From: Symsagittifera roscoffensis
Lineage: Eukaryota > Xenacoelomorpha > Acoela > Convolutidae
DNA: 64,000 bases
Assembly: GCF_963678635.1 (NCBI RefSeq)
Contig: NC_087063.1
Location: forward strand, 67,074,471 to 67,138,470
Direction of reading: 5' to 3'
Part shown: positions 1-9,525 of the stretch, piece after piece
Position numbering within the stretch: position 1 is the stretch's first letter
How the letters are laid out: every line of letters begins with the position of its first letter
The notes under the pieces: generated by a model
The model's input: only the letters and a program-made list of their open reading frames with translations
Told to the model about the DNA's origin: nothing
Database searches by the model: none
Program-made: the position numbers and the translations under genes

Positions 1-1384
1 TTAGAATCTTGCACGTTGTCTCAAAAAGATCTAAATCTTTTAGACAATCCAATTTCTGCAACTGTTCTCTCGTTGGTGCCTCCTGTCTTTTGTTTTCTCT
101 CACATGAGCCTCCAGCCATCGTACCGCCATCATAACTCCCACTATCACTATCGTTATGGGCCGTGATGAGTCTGGTAGACCCATGGAGAGCAGTTCTCCA
201 GAGTCCCAGATCAACACCAGATTACTACGCTCGGGATACCACCAGGTCTGCAGCAAGCAGTGGCAGGGAAACTCGTCATGTGTCAACATGATGCTCCTCC
301 AATTACGTTTTCCCGAAGCTTCCAGTAATGGTTCCACTTCCATCATCACTCGGTGGACTTCATCATTCTCGTCTTCTGTATTGTAATCTGTAACGGTTGA
401 TCCTCTCTGTTTCTGTCTTTCAAAGTCACTGAAGTTCCCACTCACGTATCCCATGAACTTCCTTCCCAGTATCGATTCCAACTCCTCCTTTGTTCTCTCT
501 GGAACTGCTGAGAACATCTTACATAGCAACTCGCAAGATTTTTTGGACATTCTCGTTAGTCTCACACACTTTGGCACTGAGAAGGCTTGATCCAAGATCG
601 TTCTCGTACTCTTTACATCCACAGCTACGAAATGCACCGGGTATCTGCTCTTGCACATTGGAGCCAATGTCGATCCCACCAAATATCGTGCTCCTGATGG
701 TCTACAATAAGTCTCACTGTGTCTGATGTTCATTTCCGCCTCGATCGCTTCCCTCCATTTTCCTATGTGCTCCCGCTCAGTTTGCAAAGCTCCTGGGAAC
801 ACTTCTACACTGATGGCTGTGACCATCTCATGTCTCTGTTCTAGATTCAATAGTGACTCTAAAGAACCAAACATGCTGTAGAATCCTAGTGCAGTCACTA
901 GATTCACCTCAGTTCCTCCATGACAACCTGCGATCAGTTCCGTTTCCGTCCTTGCTTTCATCACGACATTCCCAAACAATATGTTCAATTGCTTGTGTTG
1001 TCTCTCTAGGGTTTTCACACAATCCAGACCTCCACAAACGTGACCTGCCAATCCACAGACATCCGCCAGACAGCTACCAGGTTTGACCCAGTCTTCTGGT
1101 CCCCAGCCAGGCAACTCCACTTTGTCTTCCCCGTTGCTCCTAGAGGCTGTTATCATCACATTATATATGATGTTAAGGTCACGCAGGTTACAGTCTGCAT
1201 TCAGCTCCCTCTGCACATCTTGTGTCGCCCGTAATATCGAGTTAGCATTGGGACTAGGACACCATGATGGTCTCATCAGTTCCCACAATACCATCAGGCT
1301 CGTTCTCAGTAGTTCATCTGAGAATCCCAACCCAAACTCCACTCTTTTGTCGGATTTTGGTACGGAAGGTGCAGTCACCTCTTC
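1..1384 (-). CDS. Accessory reading frame open for 461 codons, runs off left edge
   Basis: Reading the minus strand from 1384 to the edge of the window gives 461 sense codons with no stop. It is the longest uninterrupted frame in the accessory region apart from the 486-codon one. It continues the frame of 2608-1385 after a single TAA at 1387-1385, so it is probably the C-terminal half of a larger accessory protein. The product is rich in Cys and Trp in places (for example GSCLADVCGLAGHVCGG and FPCHCLLQTWW) and has no obvious signal peptide or membrane helix. I do not recognise the family. Whether translation can start within it is unknown; the first ATG is about 30 codons in. Confidence 0.6.
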
Positions 1385-2608
1385 TTACAAGACCAGTCCC
1401 AATTTGTTCTGCGTATTATTGGCGCTCTTGATCATTACAATTCTCGACGTCCTGAATCTCAGCAACACTGCCTGCTCGTAATCAAAGAAGCAATCGCGTA
1501 TGTCTTCACTCAGGAAAGGGTTGTACGCTATCCCTATGATTCCGGACACGTAGCTGTACGACTTCTTCTTGATCGTTCCACAGTACTCGCTGGATTTCGG
1601 CAGTGCCCCCATAGATTCTTTAGTGAGTCTCAGCTCCTTGTTTCAAAATCTCCTGATTTCGTCTATCTTTCTCATGGGCTCTAATTCCTCAGGTTCTTTC
1701 ATATTCACTCTCATCGGCTTGCTTTGATGCATCTCCAGTAGTGCTAGCAAGAGTAAGGCTTTTGCTCGTTCATCGCCCTCCCTCAACATCTTGACACAGG
1801 TGTTCAATGCTGGTACTGAAATCTGCTCTATCAGGAATCGAATGAAACAGAGAGCATCTCTCCGCTTCGCGCACGCTACTGCCATTCCTTCCTGGATTAT
1901 CAAATCCCTCAGGCTCGTCATCAGGAATACTTTTTCTTCTTTTGACCTATTCATTTCTTCTGAGTCATATTCCCCGCGTTTTAATCCCATCATGCACCAG
2001 GCGAACCTCAAGTGTAATTCGGTTCTCACGTAAGGTACTGCCATGAGGGCGTGTATTCTCGGCGTAGTCCTCATTTCCTCTTCAAAGTACTTCAACGCCA
2101 CTGCTTTCCATGGAAGACTCACTAATTGTTCAATCCTTTCCGCCTGCATCTCAGACGACGCTAGAGTCCCGTACGCCTTCTGCTTGAGGGTGGTGCCTCA
2201 CAACATCTTCTCCAGATAACCCTCCATGGCATCCTTGTCTTCCAGAGCCATCACATATCCTCTAGCCGAGTTTCGGTATTCTAACATCTCCATGTATCCA
2301 CCGGCGGGTTCATCTATTGACACAGTCTCCGACACTGTTAGTCGGTTATACTCCACTGGTACTAGTTGTCCTGCGACACTTTCCTTTCCGTGGTTCATGG
2401 GAGATGGTTTAAAGTCTTTCATTGTGCTTTCTCCACATTGGCTAAGTATTTCCATTTCTAAGGTTGCTCCAGTCAGAGTGCGGTCACTCCTTTTGGATTT
2501 GTAACCTGTTGACTTTATCCCTGCCATGAGAATGGGTGGCACCATCGCTACATCGGTTAACATTCTGTCCGTGCCAGGCAATTGATAATCACCTTGTCCC
2601 ACATCCAT
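1385..2608 (-). pseudogene. Accessory frame upstream part, interrupted by two TGA
   Basis: One reading frame runs from 2608 to 1385 with TGA at 2200-2198 and 1645-1643 and TAA at 1387-1385, giving open pieces of 136, 168 and 75 codons. No indel is needed to stay in frame, and the frame continues into the 461-codon piece at the left edge. The middle piece is helical in character and rich in Leu, Glu and Arg (FLMTSLRDLIIQEGM). No domain was recognised. It probably belongs to one protein with the neighbouring pieces, but that is inference. Confidence 0.5.
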
Positions 2609-2949
2609 GGCCTCTTCAACTCGTTTTCGTTTCGCTGAATTGACTTTTTCATTGATATCTCTGAATCCACCTTTGTCTTTCCTACTCTCCTCGGCGTCAT
2701 TTTGCTGCCTAACTTCATCTTCATCTCGTTGATCTTATCAATCACCAATTTTGTTCGCATCGTTCCCCTCCTGGTTCTTGACAGATACACCACCTCTCCT
2801 TTATCATCCTGCGGTGGCATCTTGATGGGAGAGTTCGCCTCACTTTCATCAGTGGCTGAGTCAATCAACAACTCACTCAATCTCCCTTCACACTCATCAA
2901 GTTTGTCAAGGACTTTCCGCATCAATGATCGGTTGAGACCTATTTTCAA
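2557..2949 (-). pseudogene. Basic accessory segment downstream of the 486-codon ORF
   Basis: This is a 130-codon frame in phase with the 486-codon ORF upstream, from which it is separated only by a TAG at 2958-2956. It is Lys/Arg-rich in its second half (RTRRGTMRTKLVIDKINEMK). It overlaps the next segment (2608-1385) in a different frame, so a frameshift near 2600 separates them. I recognise no domain. It was probably continuous with the preceding protein before the nonsense mutation. Confidence 0.45.
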
Positions 2950-2955
2950 AATGGA

Positions 2956-4416
2956 CTAAGTCCCATAGCTGTGAACCACTGTCCAGACTTCTTCCATGAA
3001 CGCCACTCTGTCCAATCTACATCCCGTCCTATTTTCATGGTCTCGGTGATGTACTTCCCACTCTTCTTCGGGCAACGTTCCCAAGAAAGGTACTCTGGCA
3101 GAGCCCTCTATTCTTCTTCTCCTAGGTGATTCCATGAGAATTCTTTGTTCGTTATTTCTCGAATTGCCAGGAGAGCTGCTCTCCGGTAAATTCCGTTTCA
3201 TTTCGGTAAAGGCCGACGGAGGTTCCAGTGTCGAAGTGCCTTCATCTGCTGGCTCAGTCGCCTCCAACGTATCCGCGTTGTTCTCAAGATCACTGAGTAA
3301 ATTGAAATCCAGGCTGGATATTCCTCCTGTCGATGCCCTGTCGTCTTCCCCACCAGCTTGATTTGCATCTTGTTGCATGGGTTCTTCCACTTGACGGCTT
3401 TCTCCCTGCCCGTCATCTCCTTCTGACATAACCTTCTTCGAGCTTGAGGGTCCTTGCTTTTCATTGTCGGCCCCTTCCGGAAATTTCGGTATGATCAGTG
3501 TGCCAGCCGATCCATCTTCCTCTTCTCCATGGACCACCTCGATTTCCTCACAGCCGAAAGGTGCTAGGAAGGTTCTCGCTTGCAATGTTCCTCCTACTTT
3601 CAATTCCGGTTTCACACTAGTCAGGATCAAGGAGGCCTCAGACAGTTCGGTCCTGCCTCTCATATTCAAGGGCGCTAAGCCTAATTCCGCCCATTCCTCG
3701 TCAAATCCTCCAGGCTTTGGAGTCGCGGCATTGCTTATTCGCCTTCTCGTCGCTTGATCCGTGTAGGCAAATTGTGTGTACTGTAACACGGCGGTATTCC
3801 TCCCCACAAAGTATGGATCCATCGTTCCCACGAATTTCCCTATTCTCCTTTCATTGGTTTCAAATGCTCTCAACCTAGGAGTTTGTACCACGGAGACTGC
3901 TCCGAGCAACATCCTTCTTATCAGAGGAAATTCAGGGACTTCTTCCGGCAGCTTCTCGTAATCACCCCAATCTTTCGTCTCTTCTCTCACCTTTTGATAT
4001 GCTGCAGTGAGACGAGGAACTCTGGTTATCTCACCATTCGTCTTATCATAGGGTCTCAGATTCCAAAGCTTCGGAAACACCTCGATGTGTCCTCTCTCTA
4101 CTTCTCCCATGCGATAACGGAAGTGATCGTCAAAATTGATGACCGTCATTTCTGGCTCTGATATCTTCGCAAACAACAGATCTTCGCTCGTGAGCTCCAG
4201 CAACACGTGCTGCTCACACCAGTTCAGCGCACTACTGTCCACTGCTGATATGAGGTTCAGGTGCAGCACCGACCTCCTATACGCCTCCACCTTCACATCA
4301 GGGAACGCAAATGTGACTGCTGGTCCATAGATCACTTTCACAAACTCCGTGGCTCCTCTGATCAACGCTAAGGGATCGGTCCTCATAGCCAAGCTCAGAT
4401 CGGTTAGTAGGGGCAT
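2956..4416 (-). CDS. Accessory ORF, 486 codons, unknown with acidic tail
   Basis: This is the longest start-to-stop frame of the accessory cluster. Residues ~1-300 look globular. Residues ~300-400 are acidic and low-complexity (EVVHGEEEDGSAG, EGDDGQGESRQVEEP) and the end is again charged, with a basic patch (ESPRRRRIEGSARV). There is no signal peptide, membrane segment or familiar motif. This is the only full-length copy: in the two downstream units it is cut after residue ~367 where the pol linker has been joined to it (12078, 20841). The upstream in-frame codons contain further TGA stops, so the ATG at 4416 is only the first start after them and may not be the original one. Confidence 0.55.
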   Translation of the reverse strand: MPLLTDLSLAMRTDPLALIRGATEFVKVIYGPAVTFAFPDVKVEAYRRSVLHLNLISAVDSSALNWCEQHVLLELTSEDLLFAKISEPEMTVINFDDHFRYRMGEVERGHIEVFPKLWNLRPYDKTNGEITRVPRLTAAYQKVREETKDWGDYEKLPEEVPEFPLIRRMLLGAVSVVQTPRLRAFETNERRIGKFVGTMDPYFVGRNTAVLQYTQFAYTDQATRRRISNAATPKPGGFDEEWAELGLAPLNMRGRTELSEASLILTSVKPELKVGGTLQARTFLAPFGCEEIEVVHGEEEDGSAGTLIIPKFPEGADNEKQGPSSSKKVMSEGDDGQGESRQVEEPMQQDANQAGGEDDRASTGGISSLDFNLLSDLENNADTLEATEPADEGTSTLEPPSAFTEMKRNLPESSSPGNSRNNEQRILMESPRRRRIEGSARVPFLGTLPEEEWEVHHRDHENRTGCRLDRVAFMEEVWTVVHSYGT

Positions 4417-4499
4417 GTCTCAACATGTCGTCTCACATCTTCTTCTCTTCCGATAGTCTCATCTTCTCCCGTTCCAAAGCGATTTTGTTGTAAGAGATA

Positions 4500-5270
4500 T
4501 TAGATAAGAGTGTGTCTCAGGTCTCTTATCTTATTCCACGAGTCTGTGGCTTTCTTCATGTCGAATCTTCTCACTTTCTCTCTCATCTGCTCTGGACAAC
4601 GTGTCAGCTTCATTAATCCTCCCAAGTTTCCGTGGGTAATTGCAATCAACGTTAGAAGCCCATCTAACCGCAGGTTCTGAACTCCTTCGGTGAGCAGTAC
4701 CGCCGGTCCTTTCACGAAACTCTCTGCTCCAAACGTCACGAACAAGGCTAGTAGCTCCACAATCGATACTTCCACTAATGCTTGGAGGAATTCCTTTATC
4801 AAGTAATGAGAAACTTTTGGGTAAACTTTCGCCAAGAAGGACGCGGTCCATCCGGCTCCCAACCAGAAGGTTTCCAGGGTAATCTGGCACATTCTGTTCA
4901 TAAACTCAGCTGTCTTTTCTTCAGCATTTTCCGCTAGATTCACCTCCTTCAACAAGTAGGCATGGATCTTCTTAATCATTATGGGGCCTTGCTCAAAAGC
5001 ATCTGCACTCAATGCCGCTACTCGAAGACTTAGATGTAACCACTGGTTGGCCTCCGGTTTGGTCCTTAAAACCATCGCCTCCAAATGAGCTCTAGTCTCC
5101 TTGGAATTTTTCCTTCTCGCTTTTTCACCTGTCACTTCTATTGCTCGGAACCATAAGTCGTTCGACATCGCTATGATCACTCGATGGTCGTCGTCTATTC
5201 CCGGTTTAAGTTTGAGTTGTCGACTGAAGTTGGACAGTTCCAACCCCAGCACCTCATCCAACACTAACAT
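4500..5270 (-). pseudogene. Accessory segment, 256 codons, continues the SGNH-like frame
   Basis: The segment is in phase with the 232-codon piece upstream (one TGA at 5294-5292) and ends at TAA 4502-4500. It is a mostly helical sequence without membrane segments or signal. The N-terminal part (LVLDEVLGLELSNFSRQ, then DDDHRVIIAMSNDLWF) could be the end of an SGNH-like fold begun in the previous piece, with the His in DDDH standing where the catalytic His would be. That reading is tentative. The rest is unrecognised. Identical copies lie at 13264-14034 and, with one Thr to Ile change, at 22027-22797. Confidence 0.5.
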
Positions 5271-5291
5271 GTGCAGCGCATAGTCCTTGAA

Positions 5292-5990
5292 TCATCTCAT
5301 CGCGTTCGAGATATCTGACCACACCGCAGGTAGTTCAGCCCTGCGTGGTCTCAGGTTCTCCATCTCTATCATGCGATTTGGGGCCGATATGATCACATCA
5401 TATTTCCCTTCCCAAAGCAAGGTCACGATCGCATACACGAATTTCAATCCATCCGGGAGACATGCATACCCCGCAAACAGCGCGAACACTACTCTCGGTG
5501 TCACCTTGGTGAACGACCCCTCCTTCGTCGCATCCACCACTTCACCCATTGACTCCAGGATATCCTTTATTGCTGGCCACACAGCATTTTCTGCCATTGT
5601 AGGATCTCTGAGTCTGCTCAGAAAACCTCTACTGTGTAAAAGGTCATTGATGCCAGCAAACACGATCGTGATCGGGTTCATGTCCGTCTGACTTTGTACC
5701 CCTATTGCCAGAGATACGGCTTGCAGCAGGTCCAGATCGACCGCTGCCAACATTATGACATCCGGCAAAAACAGAGACTTGGAAGTGTACACGAACTCTG
5801 AATTCACTACTATCATAATCTTGGCCTTCCTCATTTCTGCTTTGTCGTACGCGGCAAAGATGGTCTCATCTTTCTCTGTCGCTTTCAATCCGTCGTACCT
5901 TTGGTTTTCACCATCTTGACTCACTTGTTTCGGGTTTGTTCTATCTTTCACATGACTCGGGGGTGTCGCCACTTGCCTGAACATCTTCAC
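5292..5990 (-). pseudogene. Accessory segment, possible second SGNH-like domain
   Basis: This is a 232-codon piece bounded by in-frame TGA at 6029-6027 and 5294-5292. Residues ~56-120 read as strand, loop, strand ending in ITIVFAGINDLLHS, which resembles block III of SGNH/GDSL hydrolases (the GxND element) with a hydrophobic strand before it. A block I GDS is not clear, so it may be a degenerate or structural paralogue of the SGNH domain encoded just upstream. The nominal start is a GTG in the middle of an open frame, so it is not a real start. The domain call is inference from motif shape only. Confidence 0.4.
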
Positions 5991-6026
5991 ATGTTGTCCA
6001 ATCGGCGCCCTCGTTGTCAGAAATCT

Positions 6027-6311
6027 TCACGGTCTCTCTTCTCGATTCCTCTCATTATGATTCAATCTCACGTCCTGCAATGGTCTTGCGTTCACTGGTC
6101 CCATTGTGTTATTAGAGGGCAGTCCCTCTAGGTCAGCAAATCTCAAGGTCGTCGTGGAGCTGAAGTTTATGCCAGCGGCTACCAACCAGTCTACGCCTGT
6201 TATCGAGTACAGTCTACTGACGGATAGCCTCGCTCCCTTCAGCATCCTCCTGGCGTCCTCGATGAAGCTCGCCCTCTGGAGATCCGGCTTCATTAGTTCG
6301 TCCTTGTACAC
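6027..6311 (-). pseudogene. Linker segment between SGNH domain and second domain
   Basis: This is a 94-codon piece in the same frame as the SGNH hydrolase (TGA 6317-6315) and as the following segment (TGA 6029-6027). Both stops sit where TGG would be one G-to-A change away. The start codon would be GTG, another sign that it is an internal piece of a longer protein. The sequence (ARRMLKGARLSVSRLYSITG) is basic and has no recognised domain. Confidence 0.45.
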
Positions 6312-6314
6312 ATG

Positions 6315-7232
6315 TCAAGGAGATGGTATGGGCCTTGAACACATCAACGAGCCTCTATCCGGGCGTCTCTCTTCTCGACTGGTACTTGTCGTCTCCGATC
6401 TTGTGTCTGATCTAGACGTGCTAGTTGTCTCTTCCATCGGGTTGACAGGCCCTAGTCTTCTCCTAGGATGAATGGTCCTTCTCACCGGCGCTTCTACCAA
6501 TCGATCTTGAACGTCTGTTCTTTGACCTGGTTCGCTGGAGGTCTGCTGTCTGTAATTCGCGGCGGCCGGGACCGTCCCCAAGCGTGTTTCCAGATTAGGA
6601 GGAACAAAGGTGGTAATCACCGTTTCATTCGATGCTCCTTCCTCCTTTAGCACTCCTGTGTCAAAGAGTTCTACTTCCAACTCATCCAACCGCTCTTGGA
6701 AGACTCGATTCAACCAAGCCTGTCCTTCTATACTATCGAAGTGAATGCCGTCCGTGGTCAGCCTGGCCTGATCCATAGCTCTCAACTCATGTTCGATGTC
6801 CATGAGGATCATTCTTCCGGCATTCCGACTTGCGAGATTCCTCAAGATATTATTCCACCTGATCACTCCTTCGTTGTGCCTTCGGCCTGCTGCCGTCAAG
6901 CTCCTTGTATTCATTGGCACAGTGCAAACGGTGAGTACCGCTTAGTTGAATTTCTGCCAGAGAGTAGTAAACAAGCACACCATCATTGATTCCCATAGTG
7001 CTTCCTGCTCATCGGAACCTCTATGGATGTTATTTTTTCCAACCAGGATCATCACATTGGGGATCCTCCCTGGATTCATTAGTTCCACCATATGATATAA
7101 CTGGGCTATCGTCGCGCCTCCGAAGGCCATCACCGTGGTGACCCAAGAGGTCCTCAAATTCGAGAGTACTCTGACCAAGCTATCTCCCAGTATCAGATGT
7201 GATGTCCCCAGGAATTCCACATGCCAAGTCAC
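6315..7232 (-). pseudogene. SGNH/GDSL hydrolase domain, split by one TAA
   Basis: All four catalytic blocks of the SGNH family are visible in order in one frame. Block I is ILGDSLVRV (Ser nucleophile). Block II is the Gly in AFGGATI. Block III is ILVGKNNI (Asn). Block V, LTTDGIHFDS, supplies the Asp and His. A TAA at 6944-6942 separates blocks I-III from block V, without a change of frame, and a TGA at 6317-6315 ends the region. Family members cleave ester bonds of lipids, sugars or glycan acetyl groups; the substrate here cannot be inferred. The C-terminal ~100 residues are a low-complexity Ser/Thr/Arg tail. The same TAA is present in all three units, so it predates amplification. Confidence 0.78.
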
Positions 7233-8181
7233 TCCCTGAGAGAGCCCCGTTTCTCCACCTCATAACCCTCATGTTCGGGCGGTCTAGTATTCCCCTCTCT
7301 CCATATGCTGCCATCAATAGGACTTCCGTGGGGTGGTCCCCACGGTTGTCAAGTCCCAAGATGTTTATCAGGGCGGTCCGTAATTTTCTCTCTGGGGCCA
7401 TAGAGCTCCCCATTGGTGGCGTCGTGTCGATAACTCCCAGTCTGATCACGGTTTGGAAGAGTCGTACTCTGCCCGTGTCGTAGATCGTTCCATAGGATGC
7501 AATCACCCCGGAACCTTGTGCATTCTTGATGGCGACTAGTCGTCCAGCTGTCTCTATCAGCCTCTTCACCGTTTTTTCCACGACTGGGTCACCCAAGGTG
7601 TCAATAGGGTCCGGGATTGTCACTCGACCTGTTGCTGTCGGGAGTCGTGTCTCCGTTGTCTGGCTCATTTCTCGAGGCGTCAAGAGCTCCATCGGGGACT
7701 GCCCACGAGGAATACTCCTTGCAGGCATCACCTTCTCCACGGCCGTTGTCAACGCCATCCGCTCTCTGTAATCCCGCCTCAAGCGCTCAATCTCTTCGCT
7801 CTGCTTTTTGCTGCAGTCCTCGAACAATCTCTTCCACATGTCCCTATCTTCCTCCGTACTGAGCATGGTTTTAGTCATCTCATCCAGCTCCCTTTTCGTC
7901 CTTTCCAATTCGTCCTTTATTCCATCCAGATCTTGCATGGTTTGGTTCGTCTGAACCTTTTGTTCTACTTTCGCCCTCTTTGGTGGCACAGCTGCTCTCA
8001 GTGATGAACTAGACGAGGCAGCCTCGCTGTTCATCTCCTCATGCGTTCTCGTCAGCCCAGGTTTGGGCTTGGAGGGCATAGGCATTTCACCTGGTTGGTA
8101 AGTCCTAGAACTTCCCAATCCAGGCTCATTCGCCAAGTCACTCCCTGAGAGAGCCCCGTTTCTCCACCTCATAACCCTCAT
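7180..8181 (-). CDS. Coiled-coil accessory protein with NLS-like patch, 333 codons
   Basis: Residues ~80-142 form a strong coiled coil (DELERTKRELDEMTKTM, EEIERLRRDYRERM). It is preceded by a Ser-rich linker and a basic PPKRAKVEQK patch resembling a nuclear localisation signal. The C-terminal ~70 residues repeat the end of the MDNF segment (156-bp direct repeat). The ORF overlaps the SGNH frame by ~50 bp in another phase, so it was probably fused to it before a frameshift near 7200. It is in phase with 8418-8200 through one TGA at 8202-8200. A structural, Gag-like or nucleic-acid-associated role is possible but unproven. Unit 2 has lost one base here. Confidence 0.5.
   Translation of the reverse strand: MRVMRWRNGALSGSDLANEPGLGSSRTYQPGEMPMPSKPKPGLTRTHEEMNSEAASSSSSLRAAVPPKRAKVEQKVQTNQTMQDLDGIKDELERTKRELDEMTKTMLSTEEDRDMWKRLFEDCSKKQSEEIERLRRDYRERMALTTAVEKVMPARSIPRGQSPMELLTPREMSQTTETRLPTATGRVTIPDPIDTLGDPVVEKTVKRLIETAGRLVAIKNAQGSGVIASYGTIYDTGRVRLFQTVIRLGVIDTTPPMGSSMAPERKLRTALINILGLDNRGDHPTEVLLMAAYGERGILDRPNMRVMRWRNGALSGSDLACGIPGDITSDTGR
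7223..7378. repeat. 156-bp direct repeat, proximal copy
   Basis: It matches 8132-8287 over 156 bp with about six differences and lies in the same reading phase (909 bp apart). It encodes the stretch from ALINILG through AAYGERG to GALSGSDLA. In this copy the codon at the TGA of the other copy is GGA, so the frame is open. Confidence 0.85.
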
Positions 8182-8287
8182 GTTCGGGCGGTCTAGTACT
8201 CACCTCTCTCCATATGCTGCCATCAGTAGGACTTCCGTGGGGCGGTCCCCACGGTTGTCATGTCCCAATATGTTTATCAGGGCGGTC
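8132..8287. repeat. 156-bp direct repeat, distal copy
   Basis: This is the partner of 7223-7378. Here the codon after AAYGER is TGA (8202-8200) where the other copy has GGA. The duplication spans the junction between the MDNF segment and the coiled-coil ORF and is present in all three 8.76-kb units (also 15987/16895 and 24750/25659). Confidence 0.85.
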
Positions 8288-8418
8288 AGCAACATGAATA
8301 CCTCTGGGTCCTCCAGAGCGAAGTCTCGATCCATTAGCCGACGACAGATCGCATCTATCATCGGTCCCACATATGCCTCTGCCAGGTCCGTCAATTCATC
8401 CAAGTTGAAATTATCCAT
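8200..8418 (-). pseudogene. Short MDNF segment, first ORF after the spacer
   Basis: This 72-codon frame opens with ATG right after the ~400-bp non-coding spacer and so probably marks the real N-terminus of the second protein block of the element. It is helical and acidic at the start (MDNFNLDEL). A TGA at 8202-8200 separates it from the coiled-coil ORF in the same frame. Unit 1 differs from units 2 and 3 at two residues (Thr for Met, Cys for Tyr). I do not recognise the domain. Confidence 0.5.
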
Positions 8419-8815
8419 ACTGTTCTTCAGGTTCGATTTGATTTGATTCCAAGGTTTGACTCAAGTGAGCAATTAAGTGATCAATCAGGATCTAGAAAAG
8501 AGGTCACGAATATCACACTTGTCAGTTTCACCTTAATTTCTCGTTAAAATTTACTTAAAAACAGTCAGATAAAAAGATTTTTGTCCTAAAATTTATTAAA
8601 ATCAATCGGTCTCTAAAATTTTGGAATTCGACCTAAGATTGGACAGTCCAAACTTTGGATCTATTCCTAAGATCTTCATTCAGTTGATCATGGTCACTAA
8701 CCCCTTCTTACCCAAGATCTTAATAACATAACAGATAACATAACATAACATAACATAACATAACACACATGTCACACAACTTAGTCTTTTAGCCTAACAC
8801 CCTCTCGCACGTCAC
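8419..8815. other. AT-rich non-coding spacer inside the element
   Basis: No coding frame stands out across ~400 bp lying between two coding blocks on the same strand. The sequence is markedly more AT-rich than both neighbours and holds a pentanucleotide repeat at 8721-8766. It may be an internal promoter or leader for a separate 3' transcript, or the scar of an earlier join between two elements. Same spacer in units 2 and 3 at 17182-17578 and 25946-26342. Confidence 0.5.
8721..8766. repeat. (AACAT)n microsatellite
   Basis: About eight tandem units of AACAT with one interruption, in the internal spacer. It is conserved at 17484-17529 and 26248-26293 in the other two units. Confidence 0.9.
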
Positions 8816-9525
8816 TCAGCCTATACTTAAGTAATATTTCTTATGTAAATAAGCTTGTATATTGGTATCAGAGAATATTACGTGCTCAAGTGCGTACAAT
8901 TCCCGAGGATGCAGTCGTCCTCTGTTTGGATCATACACTGGAAGCGAGAGCTCCTTCACGCCCATTTCCACGAGGAAGTCTCTCAACCTCGTCAAGGACA
9001 AGACTAGGTTCTCTGGGTCCACGTGCTGCTTCTCCGTCGCCCTCGTCACCAAGAAGCATAGGTATTTTCCCGGTATCTGTGACGCCACCGGAGGTAAGGC
9101 TGCTACACCCCTACTCCTGGTCTTTGCTTCCAAAGGAATTCCACGTTTTTGTACTCTCTCTTAAAATCTGCCGCTAACGCTGTCCTAAAACTCATGTCTG
9201 CCGTGATTGCTATCGCACATGTTCAATTTGTGAGTATGAAATCACTGTCTGTTAGTATTGTGCTACTTGAATATTCATTTGGTAGGTTAAAATATGACTC
9301 AACTACCCTCCCTATATCAGGTTTCTTAGGGTCTTCGCCTGTTTCTGCTTCTAAGTCTCCTGTCTCTCTTGCTATTCTTAATTTTTTTATTATCAAGTTT
9401 TCAGTGTGGGTAGGTCCTACCCCCACTCCCCGGACAAAAATATCCATCGACGTCCCCGTCGATTGCATACCGGGTATCAAATTGAGATTGAAAGCCGGAA
9501 TGAGTAGTCGCCCTGGAAGGATCAT
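8816..9525 (-). pseudogene. Macro-domain-like module (ADP-ribose binding), broken
   Basis: The segment downstream of TGA 9225-9223 reads ITADMSFRTALAADFK and the following frame reads YLCFLVTR, PENLVLSLTRLRDFL, KELSLPVYDPNRGRL and HVIFSDTNIQAYL. Order and spacing match TARG1/OARD1-type macro domains: a (A/S)xDxxxxxGxA-like substrate loop, the strand YxxxLVT, a long helix, the LSxP strand before the second loop, and the last helix-strand pair. The canonical Gly-rich second loop is replaced by YDPNRGRL. Breaks are the TGA and a one-base shift in a GGGG run near 9110, present in all three units. The upstream 100 codons (9525-9223) are probably linker plus first strand. Macro domains bind or hydrolyse ADP-ribose; activity here is unknown. 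Confidence 0.6.

Noticed and set aside
156-1481. Plus-strand ORFs of 64-132 codons at the left edge
   Set aside because: They are shadows of the 461-codon minus-strand frame, which is open throughout and in phase with upstream coding pieces.
8140-8210. Splice-donor-like AG/GTGAGT at the end of the MDNF segment and a CTCTCTCAG acceptor 59 nt further, suggesting a mini-intron
   Set aside because: Joining these sites puts a TGA two codons after the junction, and the parallel repeat copy simply has GGA where this one has TGA. A nonsense change explains it better.
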